Shown here: in pieces, positions 11,602 through 22,382 of the stretch | How the letters are laid out: each line of letters opens with the position of its first letter | Position numbering within the stretch: position 1 is the first letter of the stretch | Origin: Terebella lapidaria | Taxonomy: Eukaryota > Annelida > Polychaeta > Terebellida > Terebellidae | NCBI GenBank assembly: GCA_949152475.1 | Contig: OX424568.1 | Span: forward strand, 26,449,667-26,513,666 | Direction of reading: 5' to 3' | DNA: 64,000 bases | Notes under the pieces: generated by a model | Seen by the model: the letters and a program-made list of their open reading frames with translations, nothing else | Told to the model about the DNA's origin: nothing | Database searches by the model: none | Translations under genes and position numbers: made by a program

Positions 11602-12765
11602 TTGAAAACCATTCCTGAACTCAGAGTACGGGACAGTAAGCCGTTAGTTAACTTCTACAATACACAGGGCACACCCTTCACTCCAAACCACATCGTGCCA
11701 ATTCTCAAAGCTTCTGAGAATTTCAAGTTTCCCAACAAGAGAAAGAGGAAACCACAGACCACGCTATTTGATTTTTTCACCGCTCAACAAAAGTCTGTGG
11801 CAGCAAAAATATTTGCTGAGGAACGTGATATCGCAGCTGGTGTCCAAATCTCTATTTCCGTTGCACCATCCACCTACCATCCATCTATGCACCTATGATC
11901 ATTCGCCGATGCTCAACCTGTTGCTCCACCAGTTGCTCCATCAGCCAAAGCTCCACCTAGTGCTCCATCTGCCAATGCTCCACTGGTTGCTCCATCCGCC
12001 GATGCTCAACCTGTTGCTTCATCTGCCAACACCCTGCCTGTTTCTCCATCCACCGATTGTACGCTTGTTGCTCACGCAACTGATGTTCCACCCATCTCTA
12101 CGCCAACTTATGCTAATGATTTCGAACAGCAAGACAAGGAGTTGTCAAAGAGCCATCCTGAGGTGATATGTACTTCAACACAGTGCAGTGGAAGCTCAAC
12201 ACTCTCATACAGGGTGGATATATGTGATTACATTAACACCAGTAGTAAATCTCGACTCAATGATGAAGTGAAGATTCATCTAGTGAACAACCGAATGCCT
12301 CATACAAATTTCAACTTCCCTGCTAAGATCTACAAGGACCGTAAACGCAAGAAATGAATATATCATAGGCAGTGTGAATAAAACTGGCTTGAACAATACC
12401 CATTCTTGGCATATTCTGTTAAACTGGATGGTTTGTTTTGTGTGGCGGGTATGTTGTTCCCTGTGGAATGCTCAACATATTCTCGGGCGAAAGTCCTTAT
12501 CTCAGAACCATTTCGCAATTGGAAAGATGCATGCGGAGACCTGGGGAAACATAGCCAATTGCAGTATAATCTGAGCTCTGTTGACAAGAACGATAAGTTT
12601 ATGGAAATGGTCAAAACTGGCAAAGATATCAAGACTTAGACAGCCTCCGAGGTGAACAACTGAATAAAAACCGCAAGTTCCTCGAGTCAATTATCAAATG
12701 TATCTTGCTCTGTGGGCGTCAGGGACTCGCTCTTCGGGGTCACAGAGATAATAGGGAGGATTAGA
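11602..12765 (+). pseudogene. TTF/hAT transposase-like N-terminus with a PIP-box-like motif, decayed
   Basis: One frame runs through the whole segment, broken only by in-frame stops at about 11896, 12355, 12373, 12637, 12661 and 12763. In order it shows a basic KRKRKP, then QTTLFDFF (matching the PCNA-interacting consensus QxxLxxFF), then a Pro/Ala/Ser repeat of APSADAQPVA type, then a linker with NFNFPAKIYKDRKRK. After that come WLEQYPFLAYSVKLDGLFCV, SEPFRNWKDACGDLGKHSQL and FLESIIKCILLCGRQGLALR. The last three blocks are characteristic of the TTF-type zinc finger and DUF4371 start of hAT-derived proteins such as ZMYM1 or p52 repressor-like proteins. The catalytic half is absent. Since frame is kept and only stops interrupt it, decay is mostly by point substitution. 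Confidence 0.75.
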
Positions 12766-12865
12766 TATCTGTACGAATACGGATACGGGAACGGAAACGT
12801 CATGTAACAAACATTACGTTTTCGTATGCAAGGTTTGCGTGTTAGAGTGTAAGTATCAAGCTATT

Positions 12866-13040
12866 ACCACCAATACAGCCGAATTTTGATGATTCCAATA
12901 ACAAACATAAAACAAAACATTTTGCAATAGAAACAAAGCCCGACCAATTACTATATCAAAAGACACACTGGCGTCATAGGCAGACAGTGTGGTAAATGTA
13001 GTTGTTTCTACTGTACACTTGATGGAATTGGTATACAACT
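12866..13040 (-). repeat. Dispersed ~170-bp repeat, copy 1
   Basis: Read on the minus strand it runs CCATCAAGTGTACAGTAGAA, then CTGTCTGCCTATGACGCCAG, then GGTCGGGCTTTGTTTCTATT, then GGTGGTAATAGCTTGATACT. Matching copies lie at 21290-21445, 28320-28465 and 55757-55925, all on the plus strand, with a weak one at 19070-19135. It has no coding frame of note. It may be a SINE-like or 3'-end retroposed fragment. Confidence 0.8.
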
Positions 13041-13392
13041 GCCCAACAACCTATGAAAATAATTTAGAAATCCGAAACAAACCCATGGTATAGATATATG
13101 ACAAGTAGATTTGGAGTGAAAGTCGTTGCTGACGTAGGAAGCTTTCAGGACCGCTGCCCGCTTTGCAGGATACATGTATGTATGGTAGCACATGATCACG
13201 CGAAGACAATGAACATACGCGTACGTATGCCAACCAATATAACTTACAGTGTATGAATAAATGGGTCGGAATGGGTTGCGAATTTGGTAAAAATGATAAT
13301 CAAAATCTACACTCACCTATGGAAAACAGATGTATAAACACATCGATTAAGAAAAGATTATCAAACACTCGTTAAGAAAAGCCTCACAATAT

Positions 13393-14670
13393 ATGTTTCA
13401 GTGGTCGAATTTGCCACTGGAATATATGAAGAATGATGAGATTGAGGAATTGGCGTTGCTAGACTATGCATTGGGACCGGAACCCCAAAATGAATACCAT
13501 AAGTATCCACGCTTTGACAGAAACACTCTCAACAATCTTTCAGAAGCCGAAAGTTGGAAGAAATTCAGGTGTTGATTTTGGACAAATTAGAACATTTCAC
13601 ATATATGCCAACGAATAGATTTTGTTGTCGACATACATTTCGAGTTTTAATAATGAGGCTATTTAGTGGTAAATTATTAAGGCCCGCTGGTATAAGGTAT
13701 CGGTAGTTTTATTTATGGGCACATTTTTTGTTGCTATCTGGAATTCTTATATATTTAGTAGGCTATGTGTTTTATTCAGATTTCACAAAGAAGACCTGCT
13801 GCAGCTTGTGACCTCACTTGGACTGCCTAATACGATGACGGCAAGCAACGGCACCAAATGGACAGATCTCGAGGGATTGTGCGTGTTGCTGAGACGATTG
13901 GACTACCCCAATCGTCTGACGGATCTGGTACCGGAGTTTGGCAGGCATCCTACCGATCTGGGAATCATCTTCAACAACATGGCGTACATGGTACACGACA
14001 GATGGCATGAGTTACTGGAATCTTTTGAACAAGAGTGCCTGTCCGATAATAGTCTCCGTGCGTACGCTGATGCCGTGTTCGAATCTGGCTGCCCACTCAG
14101 TAATTGTCCGAATTTATTGATGGCACACTCATCGAAACCTGTAGACCCGAGGTACAACAACGAGAGCTGTACAATGGCAAGGACAGAGTTCATGGCTTCA
14201 AATACCAGTCACTGGTTCTTCCCAACGGCATCATTGCCAATTTGTATGGTCCAGTCGAGGGACGGCGCCATGATGCGACAGTACTTCGTGAGTCGAATCT
14301 CCTTGAAAAATTTGAAGGATACAACACGGAAGATGGAACGCCTTTGTGTGTTTACGGTGACAAAGCATACCCAATGAGCGCACAGGTTATAACACCATTC
14401 AGAGCACCAGCACGGGCTGACCTCGAGAGGCAGTTCAACTCGTTCATGAACAGGGGGAGAATAGTTGTGGAATGGGGCTTCGCCAAAGTTGCTAACAATT
14501 TCTCTTTCGTAAAGTTCGCACCAAATCAGAAATTACTACTTCAGCCGGTAGGAATTTACTACAAAGTAGCAGTTCTTTTGGCAAACTGCCATAGCTGTTT
14601 GTACGGGAACCAAACAAGCGATTACTTCGATGTCGCTACCCCATCGTTGGTGTGGTACTTACGTATATAG
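13393..14670 (+). pseudogene. Harbinger/PIF-type transposase (HARBI1-like), two exons, one frameshift
   Basis: Exon 1 (13393-13568) ends AAATTCAG before GT. Exon 2 starts at 13780 after TTTTATTCAG, restoring ...WKKFR-FHKEDLLQL. The exon 2 reading frame then shifts by one base near 14105, just before the catalytic core. Afterwards it reads FIDGTLIETCRPE (first Asp), GRRHDATVL (second Asp) and VVEWGFAKV (Glu), the DDE triad of Harbinger transposases, and stops at 14670. Total length is about 355 residues, typical for the family. The product would cut and paste DNA in the nucleus together with the Myb/SANT-like partner, part of which lies convergently at 14901-15289. Terminal inverted repeats for this copy were not found. 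One frameshift suggests recent loss of activity, or a sequencing error. Confidence 0.9.
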
Positions 14671-14900
14671 CATATCTCGCTGTACCTTGTTCATCCCAAG
14701 TATACATTGATGAGGAATAGTTATAGAAAAATTAATGTTTTTGAAACTATTTTATTTAGAATCGACAAATTATTGGTCAACCGGTTTCATTCACACAAGC
14801 AACCTAACTGTTACATGAATCATGGATATGTGAACTTTGCTCCGACATGTACATATAACAAACATACATGCATATGCATGTGAATAAACTGTTTAACGTA

Positions 14901-15289
14901 TTATTTGAACTTTTCCAGGAGAGAAGTGAAAGTCTCCATCATATCCATTTGTTGTTGTTGCATTGCCATTTGATGCTGCATCATTTGTCGCTGATGCTCC
15001 ACTTGCATCTATATAATCACAAATTGAAAATATAGGGCTAAAATGAACCATGATCAACATATCTTATCACACATTCAACATCATAAGTTGTACATGTATG
15101 TATCATCGTAACAAATAATCATACACTGGATACTATTGATTGGGGGGGGGGGGGGCACCTGTTCCTGACGCTCTTGAAGCGCAAGCCTCCTCTCCTCCAG
15201 GTCCATCCGTCTCTCTGTGACCTGCCGTTCACCTTCCCTGGTCACTTTTAAGTAGTCCCAAACGTCCTGCCTTTTGCGTTTAACCCCGA
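14901..15289 (-). CDS. Harbinger accessory protein (Myb/SANT-type partner), C-terminal two exons
   Basis: The inner exon (15159-15289) follows a CATATAG acceptor and reads GVKRKRQDVWDYLK, then a charged helix RRMDLEERRLALQERQEQ, ending at CAG before GTGCCC. The last exon (14901-15008) follows TTATATAG and continues in phase as MQVEHQRQMMQHQMAMQQQQ and MDMMETFTSLLEKFK before a stop. A basic patch followed by a Gln/Met-rich coiled coil is the usual C-terminus of the Harbinger second protein, which brings transposase to the nucleus and DNA. The DNA-binding N-terminal exon should lie at higher coordinates, but I could not identify it. A run of about 15 G lies in the intron at 15141-15155. It converges on the transposase, as expected for one element. 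Confidence 0.75.
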
Positions 15290-16089
15290 CTATATGACAA
15301 GATACCAAAATACCAAAGTGTGAACTACTGTTTTTTTTTTGACATTCGAGTGCGTTACATGCTTGTGTAAATGTATGCATAACCCAAACTCCAATTGTAC
15401 ACTGTTTATACATTTTACCCGTTGGGTGATTTTCTTTGTCATATTCTCCCAAATCTGTGTATGTGCGGGTGAAAGAAACAACGACATACATATATATATA
15501 GGTGTAGGAAAGGTATGTACTAGTCGAGTAGGTGATATACTTCCTTTTACACCCCATTGGTAAAGAGGTATGTGGTAAAAGAGGTATGCAATAAAAATTT
15601 GTCATGTTTGTTTTTGCGTAATGCAGACAATGGACATGACGTTTTTTTGTACTTTTTGGGCATAATAGACTGTTTCAGAGCCCCAAAAGCACGTGGCATC
15701 AGCAGGTACCCCATTGTCAGAATGACAGACGACAGCAAAATATTGTCTTTCTTGTGTTTCATCATTCTCTTTCATCTTACCGCATTTCTATCGGTACTCG
15801 GATTAACTCATCATGGCTGAGGCGAGCGTGAGTAGATCAATCGTAATTGTATGCTTCACGATCGTATTTTGAAGTAACTTGAGATTAGAATGAGCTCTAG
15901 GACTTGGCAGGTTCTCGAAAAAAAACCCTCGAATTATATAATAAAACACTTTGACTTTTAGTGTCGGCCATTATAATATTTCTGTGGTCTGTAAAACAAC
16001 ATAATGACCTCCGTAAAAGTCAATAACTGTTAAGTAATCGGTTTCTGACATTCGTTATCAATCCATTGGCTAGCATATATTTGAGGAAT
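15290..16089. other. Stretch with no assignable exon
   Basis: This should include the missing 5' exon(s) of the Harbinger partner gene, but no Myb-like motif was found on the minus strand. An open frame at 15557-15820 on + resembles nothing I know. ATGGCTGAGGCGAGC followed by GTGAGT at about 15814 on + looks like a first exon with a donor site, but has no support beyond that. Confidence 0.4.
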
Positions 16090-16230
16090 AATGTATAGAT
16101 TTGGAGTAATTGTCGCATAATAAACTTCGAGGGCAAGGTGATAAGGTCCCGAGACGCCGAAGGCGTCGAGGGCTATATCACCTGTCCCGAGAAGTTTATT
16201 TTGCAGACAATTACGACAAATCTATACATT
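16090..16230. repeat. Palindromic foldback repeat, 141 bp
   Basis: AATGTATAGATTTG at 16090 is answered by AAATCTATACATT at 16218-16230. The arms continue inward through GTAATTGTC, ATAAACTTC and GGTGATA with a few mismatches, and a compact GACGCCGAAGGCGTC palindrome lies at the centre. The whole unit could fold into one long hairpin. It has no coding frame. It looks like a small MITE, and it abuts the 16229-16947 element directly. Confidence 0.8.
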
Positions 16231-16947
16231 GGGCGTATTTTATTTGTACGGATCAGAAATCTGATCCCGGATCAGAAAACTGATACCTACGAAGTGTACG
16301 GGTCATGATTCTGATCAAACAATTTTGGGATCAAAAAGATCAGAATTGGTTAAAAATGGTTGCTTGATATCAAAACCTGAAATAGTCTTCTTGGCTGTCT
16401 TTTGGAGCATGAATTTTGATATGTGTTCCATCAATTGCACCAATGATGCCCTGAATCCCGCTGATACTTTCGAAATCTCTCATTATTTTACTTTTCCTTT
16501 CCCCAGTTGGTCACCTGACGTACTCTGGTGACAATGAGTCGTTTATGAAGTTGACTACTGCCTTTACACAGTTGAAAGCAGTGCTCTCTGCAACACCGAA
16601 TCGGTCTGCTACATCCCGGAAAGGCACCTGATTCCCCCAAAACCACAGGGTCATTGAAACCTGAGAATCATGCGATATCCGAGGTCTGCCGTGGTGTACT
16701 TCGCTCTGCACGTTGACCTGTCCAAATCTTTTGTGTATCATTTCAACGCATTGTCGTGACATTCTATAGTGAGCCTGGAAAATGTCAGGCTGGTACAACG
16801 GCACTACTCCCTGTACATAATTTTCGATTTTTGAATGTTCTCTTGGCAAAAGAGCAACTGCCAAATCATGTTTTTTTTTGTACGGATCAGAAACCTGATC
16901 CCGATCCTGGATCAGGTTTCTGATCCGTACAAATAAAATACGCCCAA
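16229..16947. mobile_element. Non-autonomous Harbinger element with terminal inverted repeats
   Basis: TTGGGCGTATTTTATTTGTA begins the left end at 16229, and its exact reverse complement ends at 16947. The match extends through CGGATCAGAAA, so the inverted repeats are about 30 bases. Inside the right end, 16880-16930 is itself a perfect hairpin with 22-base arms (GTACGGATCAGAAACCTGAT...) and a 7-base loop. The left end carries several GATCAG motifs in both orientations. The interior is the minus-strand transposase fragment at 16377-16864. A target-site duplication is not clear. Confidence 0.85.
16377..16864 (-). pseudogene. Harbinger transposase N-terminal fragment, truncated in the catalytic core
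   Basis: The frame reads VPLYQPDIFQAHYRMSRQ, RPRISHDSQVSMTLWFWG and DRFGVAESTAFNCVKAVV, the helix-turn-helix N-terminal part of HARBI1-like transposases. It continues through PEYVR, an in-frame TGA where Trp is usual, then PTGERKSKI and GIIGAIDGTHIKIHAPK, which supplies the first catalytic Asp. Sequence homologous to the rest of the catalytic domain is missing, and a GT follows CTATTTCAG at the break. It has no plausible own start codon in this copy. Its sequence is clearly different from the transposase at 13393-14670, so two Harbinger lineages are present. Confidence 0.85.
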
Positions 16948-19069
16948 TATTTCTATTCTAACATGGTAAATGATTGTTAGGAAATAAACGTTACCATGGC
17001 TACACATGTTTGTTACGGTCATGACGTTTTTGTACAACGTTGCTCTTGGAAACGTAAATCTGATATAGGCCCTAGGGCCGTATTTCAACTGATATAACAC
17101 CTTTTGAAATGACTGAAATGCTAAGAGCCCTCTGACGTCACCATGTTAGAATAGATCATATAGCACCGTTACAACCCCCAACATGCGTCCTCGTGACCCT
17201 GCAGTGGAGTTTGAACGTAAAAAAAACGCACGACGTGAAAGAATTGTTTACACCTGCGCTAACATAAACAAAGACATGCATTTCCCTACAATATTTGCAA
17301 CACGAAAGAATCAAACTGAATAATCGGGGTTCCATCACTATAACATACCTTACATAAGTGATAGGACTATATTTTCAGCTATTATTGTTAATTTTGCATC
17401 ACTGCATGGGAACCGTTCCGTGCGAAACTATTTTTAAAATCCGATTTTCAATGTAAAATTTAGATGAGTTCGTGTGCACATTGGAACTTTTGCACTGTAT
17501 AGCTGCTCTGGAACAGCCGTTGATCACTTTCAACCAGAAGCTCAAAAACCGATTATTCAACTTTAACATGGGAGAGTCACATTTGGGCCAAGTTTGGGCC
17601 AGAATGGTCCACTTCGAGCGATTTAAGGGCTAAGGAACTACAACACATCACAGGGATGCATATGAGGAGTCTTATGCATCAATTGGAAGAAATTCTGGGC
17701 AACGGATTTTGATAAAACGACCGTCAAAGTAAAAAGTTCTGAAACAAAGCGTGAAAATTTGTAAAACCTCCGTCTCCGTCTCGGATTTTTAAAGGAATTT
17801 TTGCGCAGAATTTCAAAAAGATTCGACAGTAGACTTTAAAGATAAAAATGTAGACCAACGACGACGGACGCAACGCCGGTCGGTACTGTACATAACCTGA
17901 AAACACAATGTCATATTGCAAATATCGTAGGCGCGCAGAATCGAAAAAGATCTAGAAACAAACTTTGTTCAAATTTGTATCCAATTGTTAAGTCGGATTC
18001 ACTTTTCGTTGCAAAGTAAAGAAACTTACCCAAATGAATTATTCAATCGTTTATACGGGTTGAGATATATTTGTTGTTGTAGTTTTGCAGTCAGTTCCTG
18101 AATATTTAGCTCGAAAAGACACAAATTCCTTCCTTCCTTCCCCCGTGATCAGAAGTTTGTCGTCTGCAATGAAATCTGACCACTGTCGCACAAATTGAAT
18201 CGCCTGGATTGAAGAGTTCCAAAAATTGTTTTGACTCAGTCCTTCTGCGCGTGACACCGGGTTTGTTTACATTAATTATCGCAGCCCGCTCAGTGTGTTT
18301 TGGTATACTGCGCGGCACGTGCTTGCTAACTGTAAACAACTTTCAGCGGATGCAAAAAAGGACCAAAGGATCTGCTCACCATTATTTCATGTCCCCAGTC
18401 ACTCATCTAATTAACGTAACGATTTTGTTCAGCATTCTTCAAGTGATTTATATCGAGGGAATATAATTTATTGACTGAACGTTACAGTGTCCGTGTATAA
18501 TACTTTACATAATAACTACAGGCAAATTAATCTGCTACTGATATAATGCAAGGGAATATGCAAGATACAGAGAGGACGTACATGTTTAGTAAAATTATAT
18601 TCGAAGAAGAATAATCTTATCTTATTTTTAATTGGCATCAATTTGTTTATATTGCAATATATTATATTATTATACAATCATGTATTTACACTTTACCAAC
18701 CGGAATTCGTCATATATTTTTCCAGGTATGTCGTATGTATTCCAGCCCGCACAAATTAAATTGTGTGCTTCCCAGATAATCCTATATTTGGAGAAACTGG
18801 AAGCAAATCATTTTATCATCTCGAAAAATACAAAATTTACCAATTATATCTGATTATATTGGCATCATTCATGTACTCTTGCTACATTTTGCGAAAGTTT
18901 CAAGCGAACATAGTCCACAATAACACTTTTTATATCTATAGTTTCGACATTCGCCTTGTGGCTTGTGACAGGATACCTATGTACTTGTAGTGTACATATG
19001 TCACGTGATTTGTATTAGACTTCTAAATTGCTTTCGGTTTTTGTACAACTATATACTAATTATATCATG
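16948..19069. other. Stretch without a recognisable gene
   Basis: 17570-17850 shares landmarks with 31320-31660 (CACATTTGGGCC-like, AACACATCACAG, TTTCAAAAAGATTC, CTTTAAAGATA), suggesting an old copy of that element's 3' part. A minus-strand frame at 18051-18257 is open for 68 codons but has no identifiable domain. The rest is A+T-rich with no feature seen. Confidence 0.45.
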
Positions 19070-19135
19070 CGTACAGTAGAAACAAACATATTTACACTGT
19101 CTGTCCCAGATGTAAACCGTATAGTCATGCCCATC
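19070..19135 (+). repeat. Degenerate copy of the ~170-bp dispersed repeat
   Basis: GTACAGTAGAAACAAACATA and TTTACACTGTCTGTCCCAGA match the 5' part of the family represented at 12866-13040. Only the first third is recognisable. Confidence 0.45.
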
Positions 19136-19469
19136 TTCTATAATTTATGCACATTGTATAGATCCGTTCGGTGTGTTTCCACATTAACATAAAAACCCAT
19201 AATGTACTATAACTTTGCAACACGAAAGTGTTTATTATAAAAAAAAACACACACACGTTGTTTGCACATTAATAAATCTTGATGAAGTAAGAGCGACGAA
19301 ATTTTTGTATTTTTCTGTTCCTCAATTTATATAATACAGTCTTGCTTCCTCCAGCCTTACACTATTTGTTGTAGATTACTGGTCCCATCGTGGACTGCAC
19401 TGTGTGAATTACATTAGAAACGAGGCAATTTAGGAACGAGACAAATTTTGAGCTCGAGCGATAATGGGG
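19136..19469. other. Short stretch without a recognisable feature
   Basis: A+T-rich sequence with a short A run followed by ACACACACAC near 19235-19255. No exon, RNA gene or further repeat unit seen. Confidence 0.5.
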
Positions 19470-19790
19470 AGTTTTGGTCTTAAGACCATCGATCGTAAAC
19501 CATGCGATCAGATATTGGCCAGACCAAAGGAAAAATAGTTGGGAAAAATAATATTCATCAGAATTTGGAGGCATATCCAATCATGTTATTTTCACCTTTT
19601 TTCATTGCCATGGCAACAATTTTTTATTCGATTTTTACAAAAACTGAGGAATAATGACCCACTGCCATACTGCCTCAAATTTTATTTCGAGTTATGCGCT
19701 TCACAATTGGATCTGAAATATCAGAACTCTCAGTCGTAAAATATTGACCCTTAAATTTTCAAGGTCGTGTGAAATGGGGAAATCTTGGTC
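19470..19790. repeat. Diverged extra copy of the first 300 bp of the following repeat unit
   Basis: GGTCTTAAGACCATCGATCG, ATTGGCCAGACCAAAG and AATTTGGAGGCATA parallel GGTCTCAAGGCCATCGACTG, ATTGGCCAAAGACAAA and AACGGGAGGTATA about 315 bases downstream. It is a tandem but older copy of the block that opens the 3.8-kb unit at 19790. Confidence 0.6.
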
Positions 19791-21289
19791 TCAAGGCCAT
19801 CGACTGTACACCATCAGAAACCCATAAGAGAGATGGGTTTCTGACACCATACAATCGGGAATTGGCCAAAGACAAATACAAAAAAAAAGATTTTTATCAG
19901 AACGGGAGGTATAGCTAATTATGTGATGTTCATTATTTACACTTTTTATTCAATTTTGACAGGGGCGAGGGTATTACAATATTTACGGTTTTGCATTTCC
20001 CCTCTCGTGAATAAGCTCTATGATATGGAGAAATGGAGGACACTCTATTGCAGTTAATCACAATATGCACTTGTTGGTTATGAGCGGTCATTGGTTACCA
20101 TTTTCAACGACCTAAGATCACAGCGGGTAGCGTTCACAATAAGTATACTAGGTAGAAAATTCATGAGTTTCAATCACGCAGGAATCATTTACATACCGAC
20201 AGGTATACGTTTGCATCGAGATGGAACCATTTACGTCATATGTCATTGCGTCATTATGGGGAGATTGATTAATGTGATTGTTGCAGTCAGAAGGCATCAT
20301 GTACGCACTAACACATGGAGTAATTAGTTGCCAAAGTATCGTTAGCATCATTTGAGCGGGTTCTTCATATGTTTCGAGTGTCGAGCGGGTCTGAAATCGA
20401 TATCATCAAATGCTCACTACATGAGTTGAAGTTCAACGAGCTTATGTGTGTATGATTAGCCTTGGTCTAATCGCCAGCAAATTGCGATTAGGAATTGCGA
20501 CTTTAATGTGTATCATTACCATGTGGCATATTGAAGTGGTTTCAAATGTGCAGAGAATAAATGGCGATATAAAAAAAAATATTTTTTTTCTCGAACGTGA
20601 ACAGGTTATGACTGATTGTTGCGATTCTTTGGTTCTCGCATAATGGTCATTCTAATAACCAAAAATCACACAAATCTAGCTTCTCAGTTGTTCCGTTCAG
20701 AAACTTGATGGATGAGGAATGGAATGGAGCAAATTATTAGTACCATATATTTATATGCAAAGTTCATAGTTAATTTTCACAGAGCCAGTTTTTCATGCAT
20801 ATCTTTCATGCCTATACTAGACTTTTTCATGCATTTATGTTTCCTCAATACCTACACCCCTTGCAACCTGAAGTATCCATATCTACTAGTAATCAAATGT
20901 TACTTCGTGAATGTATCATTATTTATTATGGGATGTTATTGATCAATCATCATTGACAAGTGTACAACTTAACGGCGTGTTGTATTGGTAAGAATAGGAC
21001 ACACGAATAGTATCTTCCTCACATCCTCAACCACGCCCAGGTATCCTTGTTCGAGTTCAGGTGCGCAGTGGCACTTGAATCGTGACAAAAGCAATAAAAG
21101 AGGTAATATGTCACTATCATATGCCCAATAAACATTGACGACCTAATCACGTCTGTGCCTGTCTTGGTCAAATATATGTAATCTGTAGACTGAAACATAG
21201 CACCAACGATGCTGTAACTTACCTATTTCGTTGGGTTGTTTTGGATGTCTAAAATATCTAGTAGTCGGTATTCGAGCAGTTATATACTG

Positions 21290-21445
21290 ATTCCATCAAG
21301 TGTACAGTGGAAGCAACTATATTACACACTTTATGTCTCTGATGACGCCAATGTGTCTTTTAATAAGGTGTTTGGTCGTATTTTATTTCTATTCCAAAAA
21401 AATGTTTTATTTTTTATATTCATCATCACAATCTTGTGGTGTTCC
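21290..21445 (+). repeat. Dispersed ~170-bp repeat, copy 2
   Basis: TTCCATCAAGTGTACAGTGG, CTGATGACGCCAATGTGTCT and TTGGTCGTATTTTATTTCTA match the family. It lies inside the duplicated unit, and its partner in the second unit is at 28320-28465. Confidence 0.75.
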
Positions 21446-22382
21446 TGATAAAAGGTTTATTCATACATTACCAGAAATTTGTTCAGATTGTTCGTTACTC
21501 GGTGTCCAAATCATTAAATTGATTTGAGCCCTGTCTTCAAGATTTTAGCAGCCAATGGCCCAATCACAAACGACATTGAGTTCAAACACTCAGCAGAAAC
21601 CAAGGTCTAGTTCAATGTTGCGAAAGATGCTTTTATAGAAAACATAAGCTTTATGTTCAGGGGTTCTGTATATTCAAGCGTCGCGGTGTCTTCAAAACGC
21701 TGGTGCGCTGGTACAAGCAGTGTTAGGCGTATGCATTCAACAATACTGTCCATTTCGTGTATGTGTCGATCAAGACGCCTCACAATGCTTGTCCCAGAGT
21801 ACCAATGTACCGGCAATTAGAAGACATCGCAAGAGTTGTCTGTCCAATGAAAGTACAAATGGTTAATGACAGACAAATTCATATTCCAAGACCGAACCAT
21901 TTAGACGGAGTTTACAAAATAACTGTGAGTGGTCAAGTCCTAGTGAAGTCATCTCATGCCAGACGTAATGTCACCAAAATATTCACCACCATGTTAAATA
22001 ACAGGCATGAGCGCCAATGATGAGTAGCACTTCAGAAGTCAGATTCACTCATTTTCCGTGCAGATATGGTACCTTTTTGAGGCCTAACTTGTACCAAATT
22101 GACAAATTATGAAGTGAGATTTAGAAAACTTCTGAAGTAAAGTTGTAGTTGGAGGTAACTCGATTTGTTTGATTGTAATTGTTTTGAACATGAGCCCAAC
22201 ATACAGTATATGATAAAATATTGTGGTGTTATGTCTAATAAGGTACCAAGATTTAATTCAGCAAAACAATTCATGGTGATTACTATTCTGTAGAATGGCA
22301 AGAAAAAAATTATAAAGGCATCATTAACCTGGTAACATGTCCATACCGGATCATATATTTTAGTCCACATAATGAACGATAA

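Noticed and set aside
15081-15605. A single 174-codon minus-strand protein
   Set aside because: Only 15159-15289 is the Harbinger partner exon. The rest is intron with low-complexity reading, and the frame runs through splice sites.
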